Origin: Stenotrophomonas sp. VV52
GTDB lineage: Bacteria; Pseudomonadota; Gammaproteobacteria; Xanthomonadales; Xanthomonadaceae
Length of the DNA stretch: 64,000 bases
Direction: 5' to 3'
Assembly (NCBI RefSeq): GCF_002893095.1
Contig: NZ_PKQQ01000001.1
Coordinates: 770,051 to 834,050 of the forward strand
Positions 44,040 to 52,313 of the stretch are shown piece after piece. A program made the position numbers and the translations under genes. Within the stretch, counting starts at the first letter, position 1, and each line of letters starts with the position of its first letter. The notes beneath the pieces are model-generated. The model did no database searches and was not told where the DNA came from. It saw nothing but the letters and a program-made list of their open reading frames with translations.

Positions 44040-45572
44040 TTGAACGCTGCCAACACCACCACGCCGGGCCGGATCCGCAAGGTCGTCATCGCCGGCGGCG
44101 GCACCGCCGGCTGGCTCGCCGGCTGCGCGCTCGCCCACCAGTTCCGTGACCAGCTCGAAATCACCCTGGTGGAGTCCGAGCAGATCGGCACCGTCGGCGT
44201 GGGCGAATCGACCGTGCCACCGATCCGCACCTTCCACCGTTTCCTGCAGATCGACGAGCAGGAATTCCTGCGCGAAGTGGCCGGCACGTTCAAGCTCTCG
44301 ATCTCCTTCGAAAACTGGCGTCGCCCCGGCGACCGCTTCATCCATCCGTTCGGCACCATCGGGCAGAACACCTGGGCCACGCCGTTCCACCATTTCTGGC
44401 TGGACAGCCTGCGCCGTGGCATGCCCTCGGACCTGGGCGACTTCTGCCTGGAAAGCGTGGCCTCCCGCGGGGACCAGTTCTCGCTGCAGACCCAGCCCCA
44501 GGTCAATTACGCCTACCACTTCGACGCCGGGCTGTACGCGAAGTTCCTGCGCCGCAAGGCCGAAGCGAATGGCCTGCGCCGGGTGGAAGGGAAGATCCGC
44601 GAAGTGCGCCAGCACGCGCATGACGGCTCGGTGCAGGCGCTGGTACTGGAAGACGGCCAGGTGCTGGAGGGCGATCTGTTCATCGACTGCACCGGGTTCC
44701 GTGGCCTGCTCACCGAGCAGACCCTGCATACCGGCTACGAAGACTGGAACCAGTGGCTGCCCAGCGACCGCGCAGTAGCCGTGCAGACCGAATCGGTGAA
44801 GCCGCCGGTGCCGTATACCCGCGCCATCGCGCACGAGGCCGGCTGGCGCTGGCATATCGCGCTACAGCACCGCGTGGGCTGTGGCCTGGTGTTCTCCAGC
44901 CGCCACATGTCCGACGACGAAGCGCAGGCCAAGCTGCTGCGCGACATCGAAGGCGAACCGCTGCGCGACCCGTGGCTGGTCCCGTTCCGCAGCGGGCGTC
45001 GGCTCAAGGCCTGGAACAAGAACGTGGTGGCGCTGGGCCTGGCCAGTGGCTTCATCGAGCCGCTGGAATCGACCAGCATCCACCTCACCATCAGCTCGGT
45101 GGTGCGCCTGATCCAGCTGTTCCCGATCGATGGCATCACGCCGACCCTGCAGGCGCTGTACAACGACGTCGGGCAGAAGGAGATGGAGCACGTGCGCGAC
45201 TTCATCATCCTGCACTACCACGCCACCCAGCGCGACGAACCGATGTGGAAGGCCGCCCGCGAGATGGAGCTGCCCGAGTCGCTGGCGGTGCGCCTGCGCG
45301 CGTGGCGAGAGCGCGCGCACGCCTGGCAGGACCCGGGTGAGTTGTTCCGCGTGGACTCCTGGACCAGCGTGCTGATGGGGCAGGGCATCCAGCCCGGGCC
45401 CGCCCACCCGTTGGCCAGCGCGATCAGCGACGACGACCTGCGCACCCTGTTGCAGCGCATCCGCCAGCCGATCCAGCAGGCGGTGGCAACGATGCCGTCG
45501 CAGGCCGACTTCATCGCGCAGTACTGCAAGGCGTCCGAGGACGTCTGGCCGCGGAGGATGGCGACCGCGTAG
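44040..45572 (+). CDS. Flavin-dependent tryptophan-halogenase-like protein
   Basis: The product has 510 residues from a TTG preceded by AGGGGA. The FAD-binding GGGTAGW is at 19-25, and the catalytic Lys is in GTFKLSISF (Lys 85), as in PrnA-type enzymes. EPLESTSIHL supplies the Glu next to the active site. The family motif WxWxIP appears as WRWHIA at 269-274, with Ala in place of Pro. These enzymes normally chlorinate or brominate tryptophan or indole through HOX; related proteins in TonB-receptor loci have no established physiological substrate. The flavin reductase partner is not in this window. It is last in the receptor-SapC-cupin-halogenase unit. Confidence 0.88.
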   Translation: MNAANTTTPGRIRKVVIAGGGTAGWLAGCALAHQFRDQLEITLVESEQIGTVGVGESTVPPIRTFHRFLQIDEQEFLREVAGTFKLSISFENWRRPGDRFIHPFGTIGQNTWATPFHHFWLDSLRRGMPSDLGDFCLESVASRGDQFSLQTQPQVNYAYHFDAGLYAKFLRRKAEANGLRRVEGKIREVRQHAHDGSVQALVLEDGQVLEGDLFIDCTGFRGLLTEQTLHTGYEDWNQWLPSDRAVAVQTESVKPPVPYTRAIAHEAGWRWHIALQHRVGCGLVFSSRHMSDDEAQAKLLRDIEGEPLRDPWLVPFRSGRRLKAWNKNVVALGLASGFIEPLESTSIHLTISSVVRLIQLFPIDGITPTLQALYNDVGQKEMEHVRDFIILHYHATQRDEPMWKAAREMELPESLAVRLRAWRERAHAWQDPGELFRVDSWTSVLMGQGIQPGPAHPLASAISDDDLRTLLQRIRQPIQQAVATMPSQADFIAQYCKASEDVWPRRMATA

Positions 45573-45598
45573 CGAAGCTGCGCGTTGTTGCCCGGATT

Positions 45599-45612
45599 TG
45601 GTAGCGCTACCT
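45599..45612. promoter_or_regulatory. LacI-type operator before xylB
   Basis: TGGTAGCGCTACCT, identical to the operator at 38861 except its last base, 24 bases before the xylB ATG. It implies that xylB-xylA share control with the receptor operon. Confidence 0.82.
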
Positions 45613-45636
45613 TTTGAAGCATACGGGGTGTAAGGG

Positions 45637-47130
45637 ATGGAACTGGTTGCCGGAATCGATGCAGGCACACAGAGCTTGAAAGTGCTGGTGTACGACCCTG
45701 CCGCGCGCAAGGTGGTGGCCAGCACCAGTGCCGCGCTGGAGCTGACCAGCGGCGCCGATGGCAGCCGCGAGCAGGCCCCGGCCGACTGGGTGGCCGCGCT
45801 CAACAGCTGCTTCGCCGCGATTGCACCGGCGGTGCGTTCGCGCATCGTGGCGCTGGCGGTCTCGGGCCAGCAGCACGGGTTCGTTCCGCTCGACGCGGCA
45901 GGGCAGGTACTGGCACCGGCCAAGCTCTGGTGCGACACCAGCACCTCGGCCGAATGCACGCAGATCATGGATGCGGTCGGCGGCACCGCGCAGACCATTG
46001 CCGCGGCCGGCAACCCGATCCTGAGCGGCTACACCGCTTCCAAACTACCGTGGACGAAGACGCACCGGCCCGAGGCCTACGCGAACCTGGCCACCATCCT
46101 GCTGCCGCACGACTACCTCAACTTCGTGCTGACCGGCGAGCGCTTCTGCGAGTACGGCGACGCCTCGGGTACCGGCTGGCTGGACGTGCGCACCCGCACC
46201 TGGTCGCCCGACCTGCTGCGCGCCACCGACCCGGACCGTGACCTTGCGGCGTGCCTGCCGCCCATCGCCGCGCCCGAAGCGCTGTACGACATCGCACCCG
46301 CCGCAGCTAAGACGCTGGGGCTTCCGGCTACGGTGAAAGTTGCCGTGGGCGGCGGCGACAACATGATGGCCGCCATCGGCACCGGCTGCGTCACCCCCGG
46401 TCGCCTGGCGATGAGCCTCGGCACGTCGGGCACGCTGTTCGCCTATTCCGATACACCGGTGGTCGACCCGGAAGGCGCCTGGGCCGCGTTTTGTTCGTCC
46501 ACCGGCGGCTGGCTGCCGTTGATCTGCACCATGAACTGCACCGTGGTCACCGAACAGGTGGCCGACGCCTTCGACTTCAACACCCGCCACGCCGACGGCC
46601 ACCTGCGCAATACGCCCCCCGGCGCCGACGGCCTGGTGATGCTGCCGTTCCTCAACGGTGAGCGCACCCCGGACCTGCCGCTGGGCAAGGGGGTGCTGGC
46701 CGGCCTGGACACCACCAACATGACCCCGGCGCACTTCTACCGCGCCGCGATGGAAGGCGCCACCTACAGCCTGAAGTACGGCTACGACGCCTTCGTGCGC
46801 GGTGGCATGCAGTTCGACCGCATCGTGCTCACCGGCGGCGGCAGCAACAGCGCGCAGTGGCGGCAGCTGGTGGCCGATGTGTTCGGCCTGCCAGTGGACG
46901 TGCCGACCCAATCCGAAGGCGCGGCATTCGGCGCTGCCCTGCAGGCGCTGTGGGCGTTGGGGCATGCGCGCGGCGAGGGTGCTTCCATCGCCGACATCAC
47001 CGAGCGGCACGTTGCGCTCGACCCGCAGCTCTCGGCCCGTCCGGACCCGGCACGCGGCCACGCCTATGCCACCGCCTACACGCGCTACCTGCGCTACCTC
47101 GACGCCCTCACGCCGCTGCAGCGCGGCTGA
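45637..47130 (+). CDS. xylB: Xylulokinase
   Basis: The product has 497 residues, the family's usual length. FGGY-kinase features: the phosphate-binding start VAGIDAGTQSLKVLVYD, the substrate-contacting VSGQQHGFVPLD, SLGTSGTLFAYS (ATP site) and LTGGGSNSAQWRQLVADVFG. It phosphorylates D-xylulose to xylulose 5-phosphate in the cytoplasm. An operator for a LacI-type repressor overlaps its promoter region, and xylA follows 45 bases later, so the two form an operon induced by xylose or xylo-oligosaccharides. Confidence 0.95.
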   Translation: MELVAGIDAGTQSLKVLVYDPAARKVVASTSAALELTSGADGSREQAPADWVAALNSCFAAIAPAVRSRIVALAVSGQQHGFVPLDAAGQVLAPAKLWCDTSTSAECTQIMDAVGGTAQTIAAAGNPILSGYTASKLPWTKTHRPEAYANLATILLPHDYLNFVLTGERFCEYGDASGTGWLDVRTRTWSPDLLRATDPDRDLAACLPPIAAPEALYDIAPAAAKTLGLPATVKVAVGGGDNMMAAIGTGCVTPGRLAMSLGTSGTLFAYSDTPVVDPEGAWAAFCSSTGGWLPLICTMNCTVVTEQVADAFDFNTRHADGHLRNTPPGADGLVMLPFLNGERTPDLPLGKGVLAGLDTTNMTPAHFYRAAMEGATYSLKYGYDAFVRGGMQFDRIVLTGGGSNSAQWRQLVADVFGLPVDVPTQSEGAAFGAALQALWALGHARGEGASIADITERHVALDPQLSARPDPARGHAYATAYTRYLRYLDALTPLQRG

Positions 47131-47175
47131 CACCCACTTCACGCGACACCTCGCACAACGAAAGGAAACCGCAGC

Positions 47176-48510
47176 ATGAGCACGCAGCCCTTCATCGGCG
47201 CCACCGAGTATTTCCCCGGCATCGGCCGCATCCCCTTCGAAGGGCGCGGCTCGGACAACCCGCTCGCGTTCAAGGTGTACGACGCCAACAAGGTGATCGG
47301 CGGCAAGACCATGCAGGAGCACCTGCGCTTCGCGGCCTGCTACTGGCACACCTTCTGCAACGCCGGGCATGATCCGTTCGGGCCGGGCACCCGCCGCTTC
47401 CCGTGGGAATCCAGCTCGCCGCTGGCCAGTGCCGAAGCCAAGGTGGACGCCGCGTTCGAGTTCTTCACCAAACTCGGCGTGCCGTACTGGTGCTTCCACG
47501 ACATCGACCTGGCGCCGGACGCCGACGATGTCGGCCAATACGAGAAGAACCTCAAGCACATGGTGAAGCTGGCCAAGGAGCGCCAGGACGCCACCGGCAT
47601 GAAGCTGCTGTGGGGCACCGCCAACCTGTTCTCGCACCCGCGGTACATGAACGGTGCGTCCACCAACCCGGACTTCGCCGTGGTCGCGCGTGCCGCCGTA
47701 CAGGTCAAGGCCGCGCTGGAAGCCACCGTTGAGCTGGGCGGCGAGCACTACGTGTTCTGGGGCGGCCGCGAAGGCTACGCCTCGCTGGTGAACACCCAGA
47801 TGAAGCGCGAGGTGGAGCACTTCGCCCGCTTCCTTACCATGGCCCGCGACTACGGCCGCAGCATCGGCCTGAAGGGCAACTTCCTGATCGAGCCCAAGCC
47901 GATGGAGCCGATGAAGCACCAGTACGACTTCGACAGCGCCACCGTGGCCGGCTTCCTGAAGGAGCATGGCCTGCACAAGGACTTCAAGCTCAACATCGAA
48001 GCCAACCACGCCACGCTGTCCGGCCACACCTTCGAGCACGACCTGCAGGTGGCCTCGGACCACGGCCTGCTCGGCAGCATCGACGCCAACCGGGGCAATG
48101 CGCAGAACGGCTGGGACACCGACCAGTTCCCGACCGACCTGTACGACACCGTCGGCGCGATGCTGGTGGTGCTGCGCCAGGGCGGGCTGGAAGGCGGCCT
48201 GAACTTCGACGCCAAAGTGCGCCGCGAGTCCACCGACATGGAAGACCTGTTCGTCGCCCATATCGGCGGCATGGACGCGTTCGCGCGCGGACTGGAAGTC
48301 GCCCACGGGCTGCTCAACGACTCGCCGTGGGAGCAGTGGCGTGCCGAGCGCTACGCCAGTTTCGACAGCGGTGCCGGAAAAGACTTCGAGCGTGGCAAGC
48401 TCAGCCTGGCGGACCTGGCTGCACTGGGGGCGAAGGGCGGTGAGCCCACGCAGATCAGCGGCAAGCAGGAACGTTACGAAAACCTGATCAACACGTACCT
48501 GCTGCGCTGA
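47176..48510 (+). CDS. xylA: Xylose isomerase
   Basis: The product has 444 residues, the longer class II form. The active-site His is in [11 protein letters not shown], with WGGREGY, the metal ligands in [18 protein letters not shown] and [20 protein letters not shown], and [20 protein letters not shown]. It isomerises D-xylose to D-xylulose for xylulokinase. GAAAGGAAA precedes the ATG. It is cotranscribed with xylB and probably with the GH3 gene 22 bases downstream. Confidence 0.96.
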   Translation: MSTQPFIGATEYFPGIGRIPFEGRGSDNPLAFKVYDANKVIGGKTMQEHLRFAACYWHTFCNAGHDPFGPGTRRFPWESSSPLASAEAKVDAAFEFFTKLGVPYWCFHDIDLAPDADDVGQYEKNLKHMVKLAKERQDATGMKLLWGTANLFSHPRYMNGASTNPDFAVVARAAVQVKAALEATVELGGEHYVFWGGREGYASLVNTQMKREVEHFARFLTMARDYGRSIGLKGNFLIEPKPMEPMKHQYDFDSATVAGFLKEHGLHKDFKLNIEANHATLSGHTFEHDLQVASDHGLLGSIDANRGNAQNGWDTDQFPTDLYDTVGAMLVVLRQGGLEGGLNFDAKVRRESTDMEDLFVAHIGGMDAFARGLEVAHGLLNDSPWEQWRAERYASFDSGAGKDFERGKLSLADLAALGAKGGEPTQISGKQERYENLINTYLLR

Positions 48511-48532
48511 GCGCAGCCCCAAGGATGAGCCC

Positions 48533-51103
48533 ATGACCCACCTTCTTCATTCCCGCCGCAGCAGTGCCCTGATGGTCGCGGTGGTCCTCGCGCTGGTTGC
48601 CTGCAAGGGCGACGACACGGCCGCCGACAAGGCCCCGGCCGCCGCCACCGCCAGCGCCGACACCACCCCGTGGCCGTCGGTGGCCTGGCCGCTGGCAGAA
48701 GACCCCGCTCTGGAAAAGCGCATCAACGACCTGATCGCAACCCTGACGGTGGAAGAGAAGGTGGGTCAGTTGATCCAGGGCGACATCGCCAGCATCACCC
48801 CGGACGACGTACGCAAGTACCGCCTGGGCTCGATCCTGGCTGGCGGCAACTCGGACCCGGGTGGCCGCTACGACGCCTCGCCGGCCGAGTGGCTGGCGCT
48901 GGCCGATGCGTTCTACGCCGCCTCGATGGACACCTCGCAGGGTGGCAAGGCGATCCCGGTGCTGTTCGGCATCGACGCCGTGCACGGGCAGAGCAACATC
49001 GTCGGCGCCACGTTGTTCCCGCACAACATCGGGCTGGGCGCGGCGCGCAACCCGGAACTGGTGCGCCGGATCGGCGAGATCACCGCGCTGGAAACCCGCG
49101 CCACCGGCATGGAATGGGCGTTCGCACCCACCGTGGCGGTGCCGCGGGATGATCGCTGGGGCCGCACCTATGAGGGCTACTCCGAATCGCCCGACGTGGT
49201 GGCCAGCTATGCCGGCAAGGTCGTGGAAGGGTTGCAGGGCAAGGTGGGCTCGCCGGAGTTCCTCGACGGCCGCCATGTGATCGCCTCGGTGAAGCACTTC
49301 CTGGGCGACGGCGGCACCACCGACGGCAAGGACCAGGGCGACACCAAGGTCAGCGAAGCCGATCTGGTCCGCATCCACGCGGCCGGTTACCCGCCGGCGA
49401 TCGCGGCCGGCGCGCAGACGGTGATGGCGTCCTTCAACAGCGTCAACGGCGAAAAGATGCACGGCAACAAGCCGTACCTCACCGACGCGCTGAAAGGCCG
49501 CATGAACTTCGGCGGTTTCGTGGTCGGTGACTGGAACGGGCATGGCCAGGTCAAGGGCTGCACGACTACCGACTGCCCGGCCACCATCAATGCCGGGCTG
49601 GACATGCCGATGGCCTCGGACAGCTGGAAAGGCATGTACGAAACCACGCTGGCCGCAGTGAAGGCCGGCACCATCAGCCAGGAACGGCTGGACGACGCCG
49701 TGCGCCGCATCCTGCGGGTGAAGATGCGGCTGGGCCTGTTCGAGGCCGGCAAGCCGTCCGCGCGTGCGGTGGGTGGCCAGTTCAACCTGATCGGCGCACC
49801 GGACCATCGCGAGGTTGCACGCCAGGCCGTGCGTGAGTCGCTGGTACTGCTCAAGAACCAAGGCGGCGTGCTGCCGCTGGCGCCGAAGCAGAAGATTCTG
49901 GTGGCCGGTGACGGTGCGAATGACGTGGGCAAACAGGCCGGCGGCTGGACCCTCAACTGGCAGGGCACCGGCACCACGCGCAAGGACTTCCCGAACGCCG
50001 ACACCATCTTCGAAGGGCTCGAGAAGCAGGTCAAGGCTGCGGGCGGCCAGGCTGAGCTGGCCGTTGATGGCAAGTACAAGACCAAGCCGGATGTGGCCGT
50101 GGTGGTGTTCGGCGAGAACCCGTATGCCGAGTTCCAGGGTGACCTGGCTACGCTGGCCTACAAGCCGGGCGACGACTCCGACCTGCAGCTGCTCAAGAAG
50201 CTCAAGGCCGACGGCATCCCCGTGGTCGCGGTTTTCCTGAGTGGTCGTCCGCTGTGGGTGAACCGCGAGATCAACGCGGCCGATGCGTTCGTGGCGGCGT
50301 GGCTGCCCGGTTCGGAAGGCGCAGGCATTGCCGATGTATTGCTGCGCAAGCCCGACGGCGCGGTGCAGAACGACTTCAAGGGCAAGCTCAGCTTCAGCTG
50401 GCCGCGCACGGCGGTGCAGTACGCCAACAACGTGGGCCAGAAGGACTACAACCCGCAGTTCGCGTTCGGCTACGGCCTGACCTATGCCGACAAGGGCGAC
50501 CTTGCCGCACTGCCCGAAGTCTCCGGCGTGACCGGCAATGAAGGCGCGGCCGGCGTGTTCTTCGCGGCGGGCGATGCCGGTGCCGGCATGGCGCTGCGCC
50601 TGGAGAACGCCACGGGGCAGGGCGTGACCGTCACCAAGGTGCCGGAAGGCCTGGATGGCGACCTGCTCAACGTGACCGGCGTGGACCACCTCAAGCAGGA
50701 AGACGGCCGCCGCCTGGCCTGGACGGGCAAAGGCGAGGCGACCGCCGCGTTGCAGTCGCACACTGCACTGGACCTGCAGCGCGAGAGCAACGGCGACCTG
50801 ATGCTGGTCACCACGCTGCGCGTGGATGCGGCACCCAAGGGCGATGCGTGGTTGGCGGTCGGCTGCGGTACCGGGTGCACCGCGCGGGTGCCGGTTGGAC
50901 CGACCCTGGCCAAGCTGCCGGCCGGGCAGTGGACCCGCGTGGGCGTGCCGCTGAAGTGCCTGGCCGGTGCCGGTGCGCAGGTGGGCAAGCTGGACCGCCC
51001 GTGGTCGCTGGTGAGCGCATCGGCGATGACCGTCTCGGTGTCGCGGGTCGCACTGGGCGCCCTGAACGAAGCCGACGTCACCGTCGCCTGTCCGGGAGCC
51101 TGA
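48533..51103 (+). CDS. GH3 exo-beta-glucosidase lipoprotein (ExoP/CbsA type)
   Basis: The product has 856 residues with a lipoprotein signal ending in LALVAC (Cys 24). GH3 catalytic features: IPVLFGIDAVHGQSNIVGAT, KHFLGDGGTTDGKDQGDT and the nucleophile region GGFVVGDWNGHGQVKGC, where Asp in GDW is the nucleophile. A second domain follows (about 440-650), and the last 180 residues form a carbohydrate-binding beta-sandwich. Such enzymes release glucose from beta-1,4-glucans or xylo/gluco-oligosaccharides; they are often annotated glucan 1,4-beta-glucosidase. It is likely attached to the outer membrane facing the periplasm. It is convergent with the second LacI gene. Confidence 0.9.
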   Translation: MTHLLHSRRSSALMVAVVLALVACKGDDTAADKAPAAATASADTTPWPSVAWPLAEDPALEKRINDLIATLTVEEKVGQLIQGDIASITPDDVRKYRLGSILAGGNSDPGGRYDASPAEWLALADAFYAASMDTSQGGKAIPVLFGIDAVHGQSNIVGATLFPHNIGLGAARNPELVRRIGEITALETRATGMEWAFAPTVAVPRDDRWGRTYEGYSESPDVVASYAGKVVEGLQGKVGSPEFLDGRHVIASVKHFLGDGGTTDGKDQGDTKVSEADLVRIHAAGYPPAIAAGAQTVMASFNSVNGEKMHGNKPYLTDALKGRMNFGGFVVGDWNGHGQVKGCTTTDCPATINAGLDMPMASDSWKGMYETTLAAVKAGTISQERLDDAVRRILRVKMRLGLFEAGKPSARAVGGQFNLIGAPDHREVARQAVRESLVLLKNQGGVLPLAPKQKILVAGDGANDVGKQAGGWTLNWQGTGTTRKDFPNADTIFEGLEKQVKAAGGQAELAVDGKYKTKPDVAVVVFGENPYAEFQGDLATLAYKPGDDSDLQLLKKLKADGIPVVAVFLSGRPLWVNREINAADAFVAAWLPGSEGAGIADVLLRKPDGAVQNDFKGKLSFSWPRTAVQYANNVGQKDYNPQFAFGYGLTYADKGDLAALPEVSGVTGNEGAAGVFFAAGDAGAGMALRLENATGQGVTVTKVPEGLDGDLLNVTGVDHLKQEDGRRLAWTGKGEATAALQSHTALDLQRESNGDLMLVTTLRVDAAPKGDAWLAVGCGTGCTARVPVGPTLAKLPAGQWTRVGVPLKCLAGAGAQVGKLDRPWSLVSASAMTVSVSRVALGALNEADVTVACPGA

Positions 51104-51117
51104 CGATGCGGCGCGCC

Positions 51118-52176
51118 CTACCGACCTCTGGGCGGGCGCGCCACCGAATCGCGCTCCACCAACCGGTGCGGCAGCACATGGTCGGTAAGCGGCCGCGCCT
51201 CGTCGTTGCGGTTGCGGATGGTGCGCAGCAGGATGTCGATGGCTGCGTCGGCCATCGCCGCGATGGGCTGGTGGATGGTGGTGAGCTCCGGCCACACCGT
51301 GGTGGCGGCCGAGGTGTCATCGAAGCCCACCACGGTCAGGTCGCGGGGCACGTCCAGCCCGCGTCGGTGCGCGACCGAAATGGCAGCGGCGCCCATGTCG
51401 TCGTTGCTGGCGAAAATCGCGGTGGGCGGGTTCCCATGCGCGAGCAGCAGCTCTGCGGCGCCCAGCCCGGAGCGGTAAGTGTAGTTGCCGCGCTGGACCA
51501 GTTCGGGGTCGACCTCCAACCCGGCCTCGTGCAGCGCGGTGACAAAGCCATCGTAGCGGCGGGCGCTGGCACTGAGATCATCGCGCCCACGGATGAAGCC
51601 GATGCGGGTATGCCCGTGCTGGATCAGGTGATCGGCCATTTCCTTGCCGGCGTGGAAGTCGTCGATGCGCACGCAGGAGATGCCGTCGCCCTGGCGTCCG
51701 GAGGCGATCGCCACCACCGGAATGCGCGCCTTTACCAGCTCGCCCACGGCGGCGGCGGACTCGCACAGCGGTGGCGGCAGGATCACGCCGTCGACCCGGC
51801 TGGCCAGGTTGCGCGCGGCCTTGCGCTCGGCCTCGGCGTCCATGTTTTCCCAGTAGTCGATGGTCAACTGCACCGGCGCGTTGGAGGCAACACGCAGCAG
51901 GCCGACCAGAAGCTCACTCAGGTAGGCACCGCTGGGGTTGGCGTAGATCAGCGCGATGCGGGTGTGCTGCGCGGCCGCCAGCGAACTGGCCGCCACGTTG
52001 GGCGTGTAGCCCAGTTTGCGCACCGCGCGCATCACGCGTTCGCGGGTCTCTTCGCGCACGTTGCCCTGGTTCACGGCCCGCGACACGGTCATCGGCGAAA
52101 CGCCTGCCAGCGCCGCCACCTCGTCGATCGTCACGCCGCTGGTTTTGCGGCGGACCGATTTCTTCGGCTTGTCCAA
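51118..52176 (-). CDS. LacI-family repressor, XylR-like (copy 2)
   Basis: The product has 352 residues. The HTH is at about 14-35 (VTIDEVAALAGVSPMTVSRA), with hinge TPNVAASSLAA. The effector domain carries IALIYANPSGAYLSELLVGL, SRVDGVILPPPLCES and SNDDMGAAAISVAHRRGLDV. It is closely related to the repressor at 37730-38815, with the same ILPPPLCES segment. It is divergent from the alpha-glucuronidase gene, with a candidate operator between them. Probable ligand: xylose, xylo-oligosaccharide or aldouronic acid (inference). Confidence 0.88.
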   Translation of the reverse strand: MDKPKKSVRRKTSGVTIDEVAALAGVSPMTVSRAVNQGNVREETRERVMRAVRKLGYTPNVAASSLAAAQHTRIALIYANPSGAYLSELLVGLLRVASNAPVQLTIDYWENMDAEAERKAARNLASRVDGVILPPPLCESAAAVGELVKARIPVVAIASGRQGDGISCVRIDDFHAGKEMADHLIQHGHTRIGFIRGRDDLSASARRYDGFVTALHEAGLEVDPELVQRGNYTYRSGLGAAELLLAHGNPPTAIFASNDDMGAAAISVAHRRGLDVPRDLTVVGFDDTSAATTVWPELTTIHQPIAAMADAAIDILLRTIRNRNDEARPLTDHVLPHRLVERDSVARPPRGR

Positions 52177-52195
52177 TACGCGTTTCCTTTCGTTC

Positions 52196-52209
52196 TCGTA
52201 ACGCTACCG
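52196..52209. promoter_or_regulatory. Degenerate LacI-type operator between the second LacI gene and GH67
   Basis: TCGTAACGCTACCG matches TGGTAGCGCTACCA at 11 of 14 positions and lies in the divergent intergenic region. Confidence 0.55.
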
Positions 52210-52313
52210 TGCGGCGGGCAGGGGAGATGATGCAACGGCCAAGGCGCGTCACCAGCTTACCCGGTTTACTGCCGAAAACGCCGCATTTTGCTGCTGTCGA
52301 ACGGTGTCATTGG

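Noticed and set aside
46045..48534. 829-codon minus-strand frame across xylB-xylA
   Set aside because: Antisense shadow of two well recognised enzymes.
48488..51295. 935-codon minus-strand frame across the GH3 gene
   Set aside because: Antisense of a clear GH3 enzyme; no family motif, no start signals.
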